Of a stretch of DNA of 64,000 nucleotides, positions 44,400 to 55,147 are shown one piece after another. This DNA comes from Bartonella vinsonii subsp. vinsonii (GTDB lineage: Bacteria; Pseudomonadota; Alphaproteobacteria; Rhizobiales; Rhizobiaceae). The DNA lies in NCBI RefSeq assembly GCF_902825235.1, contig NZ_CADEAJ010000007.1:1-64000 (forward strand), given 5' to 3'. Numbering within the stretch: the stretch's first letter is position 1; each line of letters starts with the position of its first letter. A program made the translations under genes and the position numbers. Under the pieces are notes generated by a model. It saw only the letters and a program-made list of their open reading frames with translations, searched no databases and had not been told where the DNA came from.

Positions 44400-44917
44400 T
44401 GTTTATCGCCTTCGCACTTCCCACAAATGGTAGGATGAATAACACGTTGTCCTTGCTGTATTTGTTTTTCAGAAACTTCACCAGCATTCAGTTCAAGTGC
44501 GAAAGTTGCAGGCACTCCTGATGAAATAATATCTTTTGAAAATGGGGTAGTTTTTTCGACAATCGATACAATAACCCCCTCAGCGTTTAAAAAAATCATA
44601 TCTAAGGGCAAAGGTGTATTTGCCATCCACATAAAAAATTTTTCCTTATCCTTTAACTGCTCATTTCCTTGCTGTTTAAAGAGCATTGCACGGTCATGTG
44701 GAAAATGCGTGCGATACATTAAACCAGCAGCCGCCTGAGACTGTGTAAAGGCAATCTCTACCTTGTAAGAAACCACACCTTGCTTTGTTTGTATTTCTAA
44801 AGGAACTGGATCAACAGGAATCTCTATGGGCTGTCTTGCTGCAACTACATTCACTTCCAATAGTATCAAAAATAATGCCAATATGACAATACGCCCTCTT
44901 TTAAAAGGCTTCAACAT
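44396..44917 (-). CDS. DUF192 family exported protein
   Basis: About 173 residues. An N-terminal signal sequence (RGRIVILALFLILLEVNVVA) precedes a DUF192 domain (VSYKVEIAFTQSQAAAGLMY, FFMWMANTPLPLDMIFLNAE, GVPATFALELNAGEV). Function unknown; exported. ATG 44917 is the start that gives a proper signal peptide. It ends in ICGKCEGDKQ with a Cys pair. Confidence 0.88.
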   Translation of the reverse strand: MLKPFKRGRIVILALFLILLEVNVVAARQPIEIPVDPVPLEIQTKQGVVSYKVEIAFTQSQAAAGLMYRTHFPHDRAMLFKQQGNEQLKDKEKFFMWMANTPLPLDMIFLNAEGVIVSIVEKTTPFSKDIISSGVPATFALELNAGEVSEKQIQQGQRVIHPTICGKCEGDKQ

Positions 44918-45141
44918 TTTTATCTCCACTACAGACAACTCATTAACTTCATTTCATAAAACTGAAAGAGCATTCTTGTTATTGCTCTTCATCTCATATT
45001 AGAAATCCGCTTTACTTTTTACGACTTCACAAATTATATCTTTTCGCACGTACTGGCTTTATAACTATCATATCTGAGCAAAACCACCTTTCTCCTTAAA
45101 TCAAGAGATCATTTGGCTTCAATAGTGCAATTTAATGCGTA

Positions 45142-45717
45142 TTAATGCGTAGCAAACGGAATCCCTATATCCGGATAAATTTCTGCTGTCATCAAGCCCT
45201 TTTCCCCTTTACCAAAACGCACAAGAACAACTTGACCAGAACGAAGTTCCGCTAAACCAAAACGGCGCAATGTCTCCATATGAATAAAAATATCTTCTGT
45301 TCCCTGCCCACGACTAAGGAAACCAAACCCTTTATCGCGATTAAACCATTTAACAATTGCGCGCTCTAAACCACTTTCTGGAGTAACAACCACATGCGTA
45401 CGGGCTGGAATTTCTGATGGATGAATTGCTGAAGAGCAGTCTATGGATTTTACCTGAACACACTTCAACCCTCGTTCAGTTTTTTCCACAGCACAAATAA
45501 CTTTAGCGCCCTCCAAAGCCGTTTGAAAACCATCCCTCCGCATTACTGTAACATGCAATAATATATCGGGAAAATTAGGTAAATCAGGTACAATAAACCC
45601 ATACCCCTTACTACCATCAAACCACTTAATGACACCACTGATTTCAATAATCTCACCACAAGCACCTATACTGTCCTCAGATAGGGAACAATCCTTTAAT
45701 GCATCCTTAATCGTCAT
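45142..45717 (-). CDS. Tandem cold-shock domain protein
   Basis: 191 residues with two cold-shock domains. The first (residues about 27-90) has GVIKWFDGSKGYGFIVPD and DILLHV. The second (about 115-185) has AIVKWFNRDKGFGFLSRG and EDIFIHMETLRRFGL. Both RNP motifs are present in each. Such double-CSD proteins are typical of Rhizobiales and bind single-stranded nucleic acids. The gene stands alone. Confidence 0.93.
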   Translation of the reverse strand: MTIKDALKDCSLSEDSIGACGEIIEISGVIKWFDGSKGYGFIVPDLPNFPDILLHVTVMRRDGFQTALEGAKVICAVEKTERGLKCVQVKSIDCSSAIHPSEIPARTHVVVTPESGLERAIVKWFNRDKGFGFLSRGQGTEDIFIHMETLRRFGLAELRSGQVVLVRFGKGEKGLMTAEIYPDIGIPFATH

Positions 45718-46017
45718 AATAAAACGTGATCCTGTAGTTCTAAATTGTACGACATTGATTCTCTACATTTAAGTAAACATTGCTCTTGCCTCAACACGCA
45801 AGCCCCAAGATAAGATTTCCCCATATTGTCGTACCACCACTGTTAATATCAACATAAATATTCATAAAAGTATTTGATCGTACGCCTTACATATTTTACA
45901 AGAGATGTTTTACAATAAAGATTTTTCATCAATGATATTTTCATTCATGTGTAACTTGCATGATAAAGAACTTCAAGATAAGGTGCGAAAACCACAACTA
46001 TTCAAGGAAAGTGCGCA
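45718..46017. other. Intergenic region between divergent cold-shock and livK genes
   Basis: 300 nt, no frame. AAGGAAAG at about 46003-46010 is the livK ribosome-binding site. Both promoters must lie here, but no single -35/-10 pair stands out. Confidence 0.45.
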
Positions 46018-47151
46018 ATGCTATTAAAGAAAGTCCTTACTACAGTCGCAGCTACCATGGCACTTGTAGCAAATGTCTATGCGAATGAACCTATCAAAAT
46101 CGGTGTTTACCTTCCGTTAAGTGGTCAGAATGCATTTGGAGGTCAGCTCGAAATTAGAGGTATAGAATTGGCACATAAAAAAGTCCCCGAAATATTGGGA
46201 CGTAAAGTGGAGCTTATTATTATTGATAATAAGTCTGATAAGGTAGAAGCAGCTAATGCTGTCATGCGTTTAACCGCAAGTGAAAAAGTGAGTGGAATCA
46301 TTGGTACTTACGGCTCTTCACTCTCGTTGGCTGGTGGAGAAATATCTGAAAAAGCAAAGACTCCAACCATTGCAACTTCTTCAACAAATCCACTTGTTAC
46401 ACAAGGTAAAAAATATTATTTTCGCGCTTGCTTTATTGATTCCTACCAAGGCATAGGGATTGCAACTTATGTACGTCAGACTTTACATGCAAAAAAGGCT
46501 GCTATTCTCAAAGATATATCGAGCGACTATGCAATTGGACTTGCAAGTTATTTTACGCGTGCTTTCAAAAAATTAGGTGGTGAAATTATCTCAAATTTAA
46601 ATTACAATTCTGGAGATCAGGATTTTTCAGCTGTTCTTACACAAATTATAGCGCAAAAACCCGATGTTTTGTTTATTCCATCCTACTTTTCTGAAGGTGC
46701 CATCATTATGAAACAAGCGCGTGAATTAGGTGCAAAGTTTCAGATTATGGGAGGTGATGCTATGGATAATCCAGAAACCATTACAATTGCGGGAGAAGCT
46801 GCAGAAGGCTTCCTACATACCACACTTCCTTATAGTGAAAACATGCCGAATATGTCAAAAGCTGCTCAAGAATTCACAACTGAATGGAGAGAAGCTTATC
46901 CTGATAAAGAACCAAATATCAATTCTGTTTTGGGATATACGAGTTATATGATGTTCATGAAAGCTATTGAAAATGCGGGCAGTGCTGATCGTGAAAAAAT
47001 CACTACAGAGCTTAGCAAATTAAAGGATTTTCAAACACCTTTTGGTGATATGACGATGGATGAAAACCATAATCCTAAAATTCCTATTGGTATAATTGAA
47101 ATAAAGAGCGGTAAACGTGTCTATTTAGATGAAGTCAAACCTGCTTTTTAA
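46018..47151 (+). CDS. livK: Branched-chain amino-acid ABC transporter, periplasmic binding protein
   Basis: 377 residues. Signal peptide (KKVLTTVAATMALVANVYAN, cleavage after about residue 23) then a Leu/Ile/Val-binding-protein fold (IKIGVYLPLSGQNAFGGQLE, NKSDKVEAANAVMRL, GSSLSLAGGEISEKAKTPTI, SGDQDFSAVLTQI). It delivers substrate to the LivHM permease encoded downstream. First gene of a five-gene operon; the 119-nt gap to livH is the largest in it. The true ligand is not evident from sequence. Confidence 0.92.
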   Translation: MLLKKVLTTVAATMALVANVYANEPIKIGVYLPLSGQNAFGGQLEIRGIELAHKKVPEILGRKVELIIIDNKSDKVEAANAVMRLTASEKVSGIIGTYGSSLSLAGGEISEKAKTPTIATSSTNPLVTQGKKYYFRACFIDSYQGIGIATYVRQTLHAKKAAILKDISSDYAIGLASYFTRAFKKLGGEIISNLNYNSGDQDFSAVLTQIIAQKPDVLFIPSYFSEGAIIMKQARELGAKFQIMGGDAMDNPETITIAGEAAEGFLHTTLPYSENMPNMSKAAQEFTTEWREAYPDKEPNINSVLGYTSYMMFMKAIENAGSADREKITTELSKLKDFQTPFGDMTMDENHNPKIPIGIIEIKSGKRVYLDEVKPAF

Positions 47152-47270
47152 TTAAAGACAAAAAAAATTGCTAATTAAAAAGTGTAAGAATCGGTTAAGA
47201 ATTTTTTCTCAGCTATCTAAAGGTTTCTTATTTTATCCTATATAAATGAATAAATGTGGAAGGATGAGAG

Positions 47271-48347
47271 ATGAGCCCTGAAATGTTCATCCAGTATTTT
47301 TTTAATGCACTGGCATTGGGATCTCTTTATGGGCTTATCGCTATTGGTTACACGATGGTCTATGGTATATTGAGACTCATTAATTTTGCTCACGGTGATA
47401 TCTTTATGCTGGGAGCATATTTTGTTTTCTTTTCCACCATTAGCTTTATGCCAGCTTGGGCAGCACTTCTTCTTTTGTTACTCGCTGTTCTCATTTATTA
47501 CTCCGTGTTTATAGGGTTCAAAAAACGTCCTTCCACTTTTTGGATTGCGATTTTTTTAATGCTTATTTTGGGGTTCATTTATTATTTTAAAATTGCTCCA
47601 CAAGATTTTACCCCAATTTGGGCACTCGCTCTCTGTTTTTCAATTTTCATCACAAGTGCAGTGGGTATTACTGTTGATCAATTTGCCTATAAACCTTTGC
47701 GCCATGCTCCGCGTATCTCAGCCCTTATCGGTGCAATAGGGGTTTCCTTTTTTATTGAAAATCTTGCTACTGTACTCTTCAGTGGTGTTCCGAAAGGTGT
47801 GAAACAACCAGATTTTCTTGTAAGACCATTTCTATGGCATTTAGAATCAGGAACAGAGAAGATCATTAGAATTGCTCCCATGTCTCTCATCGTTCCCATT
47901 GTCTCATTTATTCTTATTCTTTTACTTCTATGGATTATTCATAAAACAAAACCTGGTCTTGCTATGCGTGCAATCTCACATGATATTGAAACAACACGTC
48001 TGATGGGTGTTTCTGTCAATAAAGTCATTGCATTTACATTTGGAATAGGCTCAGCACTTGCCGCTATCGCAGGCATTATGTGGTCACTACGTTATCCTCA
48101 AATTCAGCCTTATATGGGCGTTCTTCCTGGGCTCAAAGCATTTATTGCTGCCGTTATAGGAGGTATTGGTTCAATTCCAGGAGCAATGTTAGGGGGATTA
48201 TTACTAGGGTTTATTGAAATTATGATTATTGCATTTTTTCCCGCGTTATCTGGATATCGAGATGCTTTCGCTTTCATTTTATTGATTCTGATTTTATTAA
48301 TAATGCCGACTGGATTAATGGGCAAAAAAAGTCAGGAGAAAATCTAA
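47271..48347 (+). CDS. livH: Branched-chain amino-acid ABC transporter permease LivH
   Basis: 358-residue inner-membrane permease (LYGLIAIGYTMVYGILRLIN, FAHGDIFMLGAYFVF; the EAA-like loop AMRAISHDIETTRLMGV; IGGIGSIPGAMLGGLLLGFI). LivH is usually about 300 residues. Here about 60 extra residues with two more hydrophobic segments (FWIAIFLMLILGFIYYFKIA and WALALCFSIFITSAVG) lie after the third membrane span, an arrangement shared by some Rhizobiales. It overlaps livM by one base (TAATG). Confidence 0.93.
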   Translation: MSPEMFIQYFFNALALGSLYGLIAIGYTMVYGILRLINFAHGDIFMLGAYFVFFSTISFMPAWAALLLLLLAVLIYYSVFIGFKKRPSTFWIAIFLMLILGFIYYFKIAPQDFTPIWALALCFSIFITSAVGITVDQFAYKPLRHAPRISALIGAIGVSFFIENLATVLFSGVPKGVKQPDFLVRPFLWHLESGTEKIIRIAPMSLIVPIVSFILILLLLWIIHKTKPGLAMRAISHDIETTRLMGVSVNKVIAFTFGIGSALAAIAGIMWSLRYPQIQPYMGVLPGLKAFIAAVIGGIGSIPGAMLGGLLLGFIEIMIIAFFPALSGYRDAFAFILLILILLIMPTGLMGKKSQEKI

Positions 48348-49405
48348 TGGGAAAAGCAGCTACGACTTTTCTGTCATGTATCAGTATTCTCGTTCTTATT
48401 GGCTTTTTATTTTATGCTGATAACCATTTTAATGATTACACACTTCGTGTTATCAATCTGATTGCTATTAATGCAATATTGGCAATTTCACTCAATTTGA
48501 TTTACGGTTTCACAGGCATGTTTTCTCTTGGACATGCTGGTTTCATGGCAATTGGTGCTTATGTATGTGCAATTTTACTGCTGTCTCCTGAACAAAAAGA
48601 GATGATGTGGATTCTTGAACCTATAGCTGAACCGTTGTATCATCTGCAGTTACCTTTTTTTATCGCCGTTGTTATAAGTGGTTTATCTGCTGCAATTGTA
48701 GGTTTATTGATTGCTCTCCCCATATTACGTCTTGGTGGTGATTATCTTGGAATTGCAACATTGGGTTTTGCGGAAATTATTCGTATTGTTATTACGAACG
48801 CAACATCGCTAACAAATGGCTCCTTGGGAATCAAAGGAATACCGCAAAATTCGACATTATGGTGGAACTATAGTTGGTTAGCATTTACAGTTCTCTTTAT
48901 TGTTCTCTTACTACGAAGCAATACCGGTAATGTATTACGTGCTATTCGTGATGACGAAATCGCTGCAAAAACAATGGGAGTTAACGCTTTTTTCTATCGT
49001 AGTTTTTCTTTTACTGTTGGTGCATTTTTTGCAGGGATAGGAGGAGCATTGATGGCTGCTCTTATTTCAACTATCGATCCAAAAATGTTCAATTTTCTTC
49101 TTACTTTTAATATTTTGATGATTGTTGTTGCTGGTGGACTTGGTTCAATTACAGGGAGCATTATTGGGAGCATTATTATTACAATCATGCTTGAATGGCT
49201 TCGTATTATTGAAAGTCCGTTTGATTTAGGTTTTATACATATTCCAGAAACACCAGGGCTCCGTATGGTTGTGTTTTCTCTTTTATTGCTCGTTATTATC
49301 TTGTTTTGGAGAAAAGGATTGTTGGGACAAAATGAGTTCTCATGGAAAGGAATTTATAATTTTTTAACACGCAAAAAACTCTCTAATACTGAGGGAAAGT
49401 TATGA
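48347..49405 (+). CDS. livM: Branched-chain amino-acid ABC transporter permease LivM
   Basis: 352-residue permease partner of LivH (LNLIYGFTGMFSLGHAGFMA, LRLGGDYLGIATLGFAEIIR, and the EAA loop RAIRDDEIAAKTMGVN). Eight to nine hydrophobic segments. It is coupled to livH (TAATG) and overlaps livG by 4 nt (ATGA). Confidence 0.95.
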   Translation: MGKAATTFLSCISILVLIGFLFYADNHFNDYTLRVINLIAINAILAISLNLIYGFTGMFSLGHAGFMAIGAYVCAILLLSPEQKEMMWILEPIAEPLYHLQLPFFIAVVISGLSAAIVGLLIALPILRLGGDYLGIATLGFAEIIRIVITNATSLTNGSLGIKGIPQNSTLWWNYSWLAFTVLFIVLLLRSNTGNVLRAIRDDEIAAKTMGVNAFFYRSFSFTVGAFFAGIGGALMAALISTIDPKMFNFLLTFNILMIVVAGGLGSITGSIIGSIIITIMLEWLRIIESPFDLGFIHIPETPGLRMVVFSLLLLVIILFWRKGLLGQNEFSWKGIYNFLTRKKLSNTEGKL

Positions 49406-50184
49406 ACGACACTATCCTTTCACTCAATGATATCATGATGCGTTTTGGTGGCTTGGTCGCTGTAAATAATATTAATATGGCAATTAAACGAGGAACAATT
49501 ACTGGATTAATTGGTCCCAATGGAGCTGGGAAAACGACTGTTTTTAATATGATTTCAGGATTTTATACCCCCACTAGTGGAACAATTCTTTTTGATGATC
49601 AAAAAGTTTCTGGATTTCCTCCTTATATTATCTGTAGGCGCCATATTGCACGAACATTTCAAAATATTCGCCTTTTCTCAGGATTAACGGTCTTACAAAA
49701 TGTGATGGTGGGAGCTCATGTTCGGCAAAAATATCCATGGTTTTCTTCAGCACTGTTTTTTTCAAAAGCAATAAAAGAAAAAAGAGAAGTTCACAAAAAT
49801 TCAATGGAACTTCTTGAACGGCTACAGCTTGATCATCTTGCTCATCAATCTGCAACGACCCTTCCCTATGGTGTGCAGCGGCGTTTGGAAATTGCACGTG
49901 CTCTAGCAACAAAGCCAAAATTACTCCTTCTTGATGAACCTGCTGCTGGTATGAATCCACAGGAAAGTGAAGACCTTAGAAAATTCATAGAAAAAGTGCG
50001 GAAAGACTTTGATCTTACAATTCTGCTTATCGAACACGATATGAAAGTTGTGATGGAGCTTTGCCAATATATTTGGGTGATGGAATACGGATGTTGTATC
50101 GCGAATGGCACACCAGATGAAATTCGTAACAACTCTAAAGTTATTGAAGCTTATCTTGGCGGAGATATTTATGGATATTCTTAA
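49402..50184 (+). CDS. livG: Branched-chain amino-acid ABC transporter ATP-binding protein LivG
   Basis: 260-residue ATPase: Walker A GPNGAGKTT, Q-loop FQNIRLFSGLTV, Walker B LLLLDEPAAGMNP and H-loop LIEHDM. The signature is LPYGVQRRLEIARAL, the usual LivG variation of LSGGQ. It overlaps livM and livF and works as a heterodimer with LivF. Confidence 0.95.
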   Translation: MNDTILSLNDIMMRFGGLVAVNNINMAIKRGTITGLIGPNGAGKTTVFNMISGFYTPTSGTILFDDQKVSGFPPYIICRRHIARTFQNIRLFSGLTVLQNVMVGAHVRQKYPWFSSALFFSKAIKEKREVHKNSMELLERLQLDHLAHQSATTLPYGVQRRLEIARALATKPKLLLLDEPAAGMNPQESEDLRKFIEKVRKDFDLTILLIEHDMKVVMELCQYIWVMEYGCCIANGTPDEIRNNSKVIEAYLGGDIYGYS

Positions 50185-50881
50185 AATCAAAAATCTTCAC
50201 GTTCATTATGGTGCTATTAAAGCCATCCAAAACCTTTCTATGTCTATAAAAAAAGGAAGTATCGTAACTTTAATTGGTGCTAATGGAGCAGGAAAAAGCA
50301 GTATTGTGCGTTCTATTACAGGATTGAATCGATCTGTTTATGGAGAGATTACGTATAAAGGCGAATCAATTATTAAAAAATCACCAGAAACGATTCTGCG
50401 ATTGGGTATTGCTCTAAGTCCTGAAGGACGGCGTATTATGCCCCATCTAACTGTTTTAGAGAATCTGCATCTAGGCGCTTATATCCGTCATGATAAGCTA
50501 GGAATTGCTCGTGATATAGAATGGATTTTTGATCTCTTTCCGCGTCTACGTGAAAGAGCAAAACAGTTGGGAGGAACAATGTCTGGTGGTGAGCAACAAA
50601 TGCTTGCTGTAGGTCGCGCACTTATGAGCAATCCTGACATGGTCATATTAGATGAACCCTCTCTGGGTTTAGCACCACTGCTTGTAAAAGAACTTTTTTC
50701 GATTATCAAAAAAATTAATGATATGGGAAAAACTGTCCTTCTTATTGAACAAAATGCATTTGCGGCACTTTCTATTGCTGACTATGCTTATATTCTAGAG
50801 GTAGGACATGTTTTGTTTCACGGTGAAGGAAAATCTATGCTTTTTGATCCACGTGTTAAAGAAGCATATCTTGGTGGATAA
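50171..50881 (+). CDS. livF: Branched-chain amino-acid ABC transporter ATP-binding protein LivF
   Basis: 236-residue ATPase: Walker A GANGAGKSS, signature MSGGEQQMLAVGRAL, Walker B MVILDEPSLGLAP, H-loop LIEQNAFAAL. ATG 50171 is chosen because it begins the conserved ILKIKNLHVHYGAIKAIQ sequence; upstream in-frame codons only read through livG. Last gene of the operon. Confidence 0.95.
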   Translation: MDILKIKNLHVHYGAIKAIQNLSMSIKKGSIVTLIGANGAGKSSIVRSITGLNRSVYGEITYKGESIIKKSPETILRLGIALSPEGRRIMPHLTVLENLHLGAYIRHDKLGIARDIEWIFDLFPRLRERAKQLGGTMSGGEQQMLAVGRALMSNPDMVILDEPSLGLAPLLVKELFSIIKKINDMGKTVLLIEQNAFAALSIADYAYILEVGHVLFHGEGKSMLFDPRVKEAYLGG

Positions 50882-50985
50882 AACGAGACAATGTTAAAAA
50901 ACTAATATCTCCTTTTCCTCAAAGAACCTTCCTAGCAGTTATGCTTTTTGATTTAAATTTTCATAAAACAAACGCAGATTTTTTG

Positions 50986-52470
50986 TCATGTCCACCATTT
51001 CTCTGCAGTGAATACTCCTGCTGCTTGTTCTATAATATGCGCTATCTGAAAAATAACTTCCTCAGCAAAAGGCTTACCAATCAATTGTAATCCGAGTGGT
51101 AAACCATCTGATGAAAGACCAGCAGGAACAGAGATGCCTGGTAAACCTGCCATATTCACTGGTACAGTAAAAATATCATTGAGATACATTGCCACAGTAT
51201 CATTTTTTATTTTTTCATCAGCAATGCCAAAAGCCGGTGTTGGTGTTGCAGGTGTGAGAATAGCATCAATACCGGAAGAAAAACATTGATCAAAATCACG
51301 CTTTACTAATGTTCGTACTTTTTGAGCTCTCAAGTAATAAGCATCATAATAGCCTGATGAGAGAACATACGTACCAATCAATATACGCCGTTTGACTTCA
51401 TCACCAAAACCAGCTGAACGCGTATTTTCATACATTTCAATGACGTCTTTTCCTGGTACACGGAGACCAAAACGGACACCGTCATAACGTGCTAAATTAG
51501 AAGAGGCTTCTGCAGGAGCGACAATATAGTAAGCAGGCAAAGCATATCTTGTATGAGGTAATGAAATATCGATTATTTCAGCACCTGCTTCTTTTAGCCA
51601 ATCCATGCCTCTTTGCCAAAGCGCAACAATTTCAGGAGACATCCCTTCCATATGGTATTCTTTTGGAATACCAATTTTCATTCCTTTAATTGATTGACCA
51701 AGATAACTTTCATAATCAGGAACTGGTAAATTAACAGAAGTGGAATCTTTTTCATCAAAAGAAGCCATAGATTTAAGCAAAATAGCACAATCGCGAACAT
51801 CTCGTCCAATAGGACCTGCTTGATCAAGTGATGAGGCAAAAGCTATAGTTCCCCACCGAGAACAACGCCCATAAGTTGGTTTAATTCCCACCGTTCCAGT
51901 GAATGCTGCTGGTTGACGTATTGAACCGCCTGTATCTGTCGCTGTTGCACCAGCACAAATCTGTGCTGCAACAGCAGCTGCAGAACCACCTGAAGAACCA
52001 CCCGGAACAAGCTTTTCATTGGAGTCCTTCTTTCTCCATGGACTCATAACTGGACCATAATATGATGTTTCATTGGAGGATCCCATAGCAAACTCATCCA
52101 TATTAAGCTTCCCTAACATAACGGCTCCATCTTGCCATAAATTAGCGGTCACAGTTGATTCATAGTGCGGTTTAAAACCATCAAGGATATGTGAGCAAGC
52201 TTGCGTGTGAACATCATGTGTTGCAAAAAGATCTTTAATTCCCAGTGGAATTCCTTCTAAAACTCTCCCCTGCCCTCTACCTAATCGGCTCTCTGATTCA
52301 GCAGCCATTTTTCTTGCTTGTTCTGCTGTTACTGCCACATAAGCGTTCAAAGTTGGATTAGCCAATTCAATCGCTTTTAAATAAGCTTCCGTTAATTCAG
52401 TCGCTTTAAACTCTTTCTTTATGAGAGCATCACGGGCTTGTGCAATTGTAAGAGTTGTTAAATCGGTCAT
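50986..52470 (-). CDS. gatA: Glutamyl-tRNA(Gln)/aspartyl-tRNA(Asn) amidotransferase subunit A
   Basis: Amidase that produces ammonia to convert misacylated Glu-tRNA(Gln). The Lys-Ser-cisSer triad is visible: [13 protein letters not shown] (Lys), [13 protein letters not shown] (cis-Ser) and [13 protein letters not shown] (Ser nucleophile). 494 residues. ATG 52470 ([13 protein letters not shown]) is preferred to 52497. It follows gatC on the minus strand; gatB is not in the window. Confidence 0.96.
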   Translation of the reverse strand: MTDLTTLTIAQARDALIKKEFKATELTEAYLKAIELANPTLNAYVAVTAEQARKMAAESESRLGRGQGRVLEGIPLGIKDLFATHDVHTQACSHILDGFKPHYESTVTANLWQDGAVMLGKLNMDEFAMGSSNETSYYGPVMSPWRKKDSNEKLVPGGSSGGSAAAVAAQICAGATATDTGGSIRQPAAFTGTVGIKPTYGRCSRWGTIAFASSLDQAGPIGRDVRDCAILLKSMASFDEKDSTSVNLPVPDYESYLGQSIKGMKIGIPKEYHMEGMSPEIVALWQRGMDWLKEAGAEIIDISLPHTRYALPAYYIVAPAEASSNLARYDGVRFGLRVPGKDVIEMYENTRSAGFGDEVKRRILIGTYVLSSGYYDAYYLRAQKVRTLVKRDFDQCFSSGIDAILTPATPTPAFGIADEKIKNDTVAMYLNDIFTVPVNMAGLPGISVPAGLSSDGLPLGLQLIGKPFAEEVIFQIAHIIEQAAGVFTAEKWWT

Positions 52471-52500
52471 ATTGATTCTCAAGTTTTTAAAAGACAAAAA

Positions 52501-52788
52501 TTACTCGACGACTTTTGAGACAAGAAAGAAATTTTCTTCCGTAACAGGTGCGTTTGCTACGATATCTTCTACTATATCACCATCTGTGACACTATCTTCA
52601 CGCATTCGTAAAGCCATTGGCATCACTGATGTTAATGGTTCAACACCACTGACATCGACTTCACTCAATTGTTCTACAAAACCTAAAATGACATTGAGTT
52701 CTTTTGTCATACGTTCTGCTTCATCATCATGGACAGCAATACGCGCTAAATGTGCTACTCGCTTGACTGTTTTCTTATCAACAGACAT
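52501..52788 (-). CDS. gatC: Glutamyl-tRNA(Gln)/aspartyl-tRNA(Asn) amidotransferase subunit C
   Basis: 95-residue stabilising subunit of the GatCAB complex ([60 protein letters not shown]). ATG 52788 matches the family start. An upstream extension to 52977 adds a hydrophobic stretch not known in GatC. It is 30 nt upstream of gatA and divergent from ruvX. Confidence 0.95.
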   Translation of the reverse strand: MSVDKKTVKRVAHLARIAVHDDEAERMTKELNVILGFVEQLSEVDVSGVEPLTSVMPMALRMREDSVTDGDIVEDIVANAPVTEENFFLVSKVVE

Positions 52789-52926
52789 ACTGTGCCTTTC
52801 TGCTTTATTTATTTTATCTCTATATTGGCTATACAAGGCTGCGTTTGTAAGCGCAAGAATATTGATAACACAAATAAAGAATATCAGTATAAACCTGAAA
52901 AGGAAAAGGCTTAAATTATAAACCAT

Positions 52927-53406
52927 ATGGCTATTATTCATATAAATGAAGTTATGACACATCTTTTGCCTGGACAAACAATAGCAGGTTTAGATTTGGG
53001 CAAAAAAACCATCGGAATTGCAGTTTCTGATATGGGGCTAACTTTTTCAAATCCGCGTCCTGCATTTCAACGAAAAAAATTTATGGAAGACGCTCGCACA
53101 CTTATAAAAATTTTTGATCGTGAAAATGTAGGGGTTATTATCATTGGTCTGCCTCTTAACATGAATGGAAGCAGTGGCCCTCGTGCTCAAGCAACCAGAA
53201 CTTTTGTAAGTAATATGGGAGCACATACACAAATTCCATTTGTTTTTTGGGACGAACGCTTATCAACAATTGCCGCAGAACGCTCTCTTCTCGAAATGGA
53301 CGTCTCACGTGTTAAAAGAGCAACCCGAATTGATTCGGCTGCTGCCGCTTTCATATTGCAAGGTGCTCTTAATAGGATTAAAAACCTTCATCATATGGAA
53401 GGATAG
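52927..53406 (+). CDS. ruvX: Putative pre-16S rRNA nuclease / Holliday junction resolvase-like RuvX (YqgF)
   Basis: 159-residue RNase-H-fold protein: [18 protein letters not shown] carries the first acidic residue, [35 protein letters not shown] and [17 protein letters not shown] the rest. It is thought to trim 16S rRNA ends. Its last 16 nt overlap the 3' end of the convergent acyl-CoA dehydrogenase gene. Confidence 0.94.
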   Translation: MAIIHINEVMTHLLPGQTIAGLDLGKKTIGIAVSDMGLTFSNPRPAFQRKKFMEDARTLIKIFDRENVGVIIIGLPLNMNGSSGPRAQATRTFVSNMGAHTQIPFVFWDERLSTIAAERSLLEMDVSRVKRATRIDSAAAAFILQGALNRIKNLHHMEG

Positions 53407-55025
53407 AGAACATTTAACAAATGTCCTGCATTATATCTTGCAATGAGCATTCCATAAGATGATCTCCATTGTCCTCCAAGACGGCTTTCCATATAGGCAT
53501 TTGCCACATGCTCTATATCTGTAGAACGTAATGAGGCAGCAGCTGCTGCATAAGCTACTTGTTCGATAAAAAATCTTCCTGCTCCCTCATTTGCCGTTGC
53601 CATCTCTACAGCAGATTTAATAATCTCCATTGCCCGTGGACCCGCTGGCCCAATATCAACAGCAATTTTTTCTAACAATTTCTGAAATAATCCCGGCGCT
53701 TTTTTAGCAATGAGAATTGCATCCTTTACCAATTGATTAGCAGAATTATTTCTCACCATCCGTGCAGGGGCATTACACAACATTTGTGATAATGGATTGC
53801 CTTCTATAAAGCTTTCGATACCAAGTTGTGCAATAATTTCGCCAATAATAGGTATAACTAATTGGCTTACGTGATAAGCAATAATAGGAGTCATAATCCG
53901 TGCAAAAGCTGCTTCAGAGCGATCATTTGCAGCATTGTCAAATGCACGTGCTAAACGTAAAACCAAGGCTTGTGCTGCAGCAATATCCAGTGCAATATCT
54001 GCAAAAATACGTTCTGTTAGTGGGGGCAAAGGTTGATCTGGCATTTTTTGCCGAAAGAAATCTATGCCAAATTGAAGTGCAGCTCGCAAAACACCTGCTG
54101 ATATGACAGATTGATCAAAACGCATCATCGTTTCAATATCTTTAATGACTTTAATACCTTCTCCAACATTTCCCAAAAGCCAACCATAACTCCCCTGAAA
54201 ATCAACAACACCTTCTGGCGTTAAAGATTCTCCAGAACGCTGCATCAAATGACGAATTGATATAACACCATTTAATGTACCATTTTCTTGCATACGTGGA
54301 ACTAAAAAGCAGCTTAAATGGCCATCTAATTCTGCACTAACAAGATATCCATCAACTATAGGATTAATAACATTGGTTTTTGAAATATTTAAACGATACA
54401 GATCACGCCCAACTTTTTCATCGAAAGAAATTTTCTTAACAGTTGGGAAATTAAAAGAGTGTTTTTCACGTTGTTCGGCATCATCAAAAGCATAAGTCAG
54501 TGAAGCCGCTTTTTTGCTGTTAATAGGCTTGGATGATAAATCATATTGACGTGATAAAAGTACATTTTGCCATTTTTTGAAGAGCTCAACATCACTAATT
54601 AAAACTGCTATAGCTGCACTTGTTATAATAACCTCATTCAAATGCCCTGTTTCTAAACTAGCCGATAAAGCCAAGCGAATAGCACGCGCTTGATAGCGTA
54701 CCCCATTTTCTGAGGAGGTATTTTCCCAAAGTGAAGTAACCAAACCTGCTTGTCTAGAATATTGTTGAAGAACTTGATAAGAGGAATGTATCTCTAATTT
54801 TTCTGTTGGCTGCCCCCACTCATCATTATAGCGCAAGACTGGTCGATAACGATTCGCTAGAGAAGAAAGCTCCCATGCTTCATGACTTGCTACAAAATCT
54901 CCTATTTCTTCAAAACTCGCTAATAAAAACTTAGGCAAAGTAGAAGCAACACGAAACATAAGCGTATCACTGAGAAACACATTTTTTTTGCGGACATTTT
55001 GCGCAGACACAGCACTCATAGGCAT
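53391..55025 (-). CDS. Acyl-CoA dehydrogenase family protein, AidB-like
   Basis: About 544 residues with the acyl-CoA dehydrogenase layout typical of AidB: an N-terminal part starting [10 protein letters not shown]-like (here [20 protein letters not shown]), a beta domain containing [20 protein letters not shown], a [23 protein letters not shown] segment (split: [14 protein letters not shown]), and a C-terminal helical bundle. AidB of E. coli is a flavoprotein linked to alkylation stress; whether this one has that role is unknown. ATG 55025 follows AATAGGAAT. ATG 55019 is also possible. Confidence 0.85.
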   Translation of the reverse strand: MPMSAVSAQNVRKKNVFLSDTLMFRVASTLPKFLLASFEEIGDFVASHEAWELSSLANRYRPVLRYNDEWGQPTEKLEIHSSYQVLQQYSRQAGLVTSLWENTSSENGVRYQARAIRLALSASLETGHLNEVIITSAAIAVLISDVELFKKWQNVLLSRQYDLSSKPINSKKAASLTYAFDDAEQREKHSFNFPTVKKISFDEKVGRDLYRLNISKTNVINPIVDGYLVSAELDGHLSCFLVPRMQENGTLNGVISIRHLMQRSGESLTPEGVVDFQGSYGWLLGNVGEGIKVIKDIETMMRFDQSVISAGVLRAALQFGIDFFRQKMPDQPLPPLTERIFADIALDIAAAQALVLRLARAFDNAANDRSEAAFARIMTPIIAYHVSQLVIPIIGEIIAQLGIESFIEGNPLSQMLCNAPARMVRNNSANQLVKDAILIAKKAPGLFQKLLEKIAVDIGPAGPRAMEIIKSAVEMATANEGAGRFFIEQVAYAAAAASLRSTDIEHVANAYMESRLGGQWRSSYGMLIARYNAGHLLNVLYPSI

Positions 55026-55147
55026 ATTCCTATTATTCAAATCATTCACATCATAGACTATTTGTCGTTTTGCAGTTAAAAAACATTTACTATATTCAAA
55101 CAAAAATGCTTGTTTAATCTGTTTAGAGAGAGATAGAAAAGAATGCT

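Noticed and set aside
52789-52977. N-terminal extension of gatC with a hydrophobic segment
   Set aside because: GatC is a soluble ~95-residue subunit; the extension lies in the promoter region shared with divergent ruvX and has no family support.
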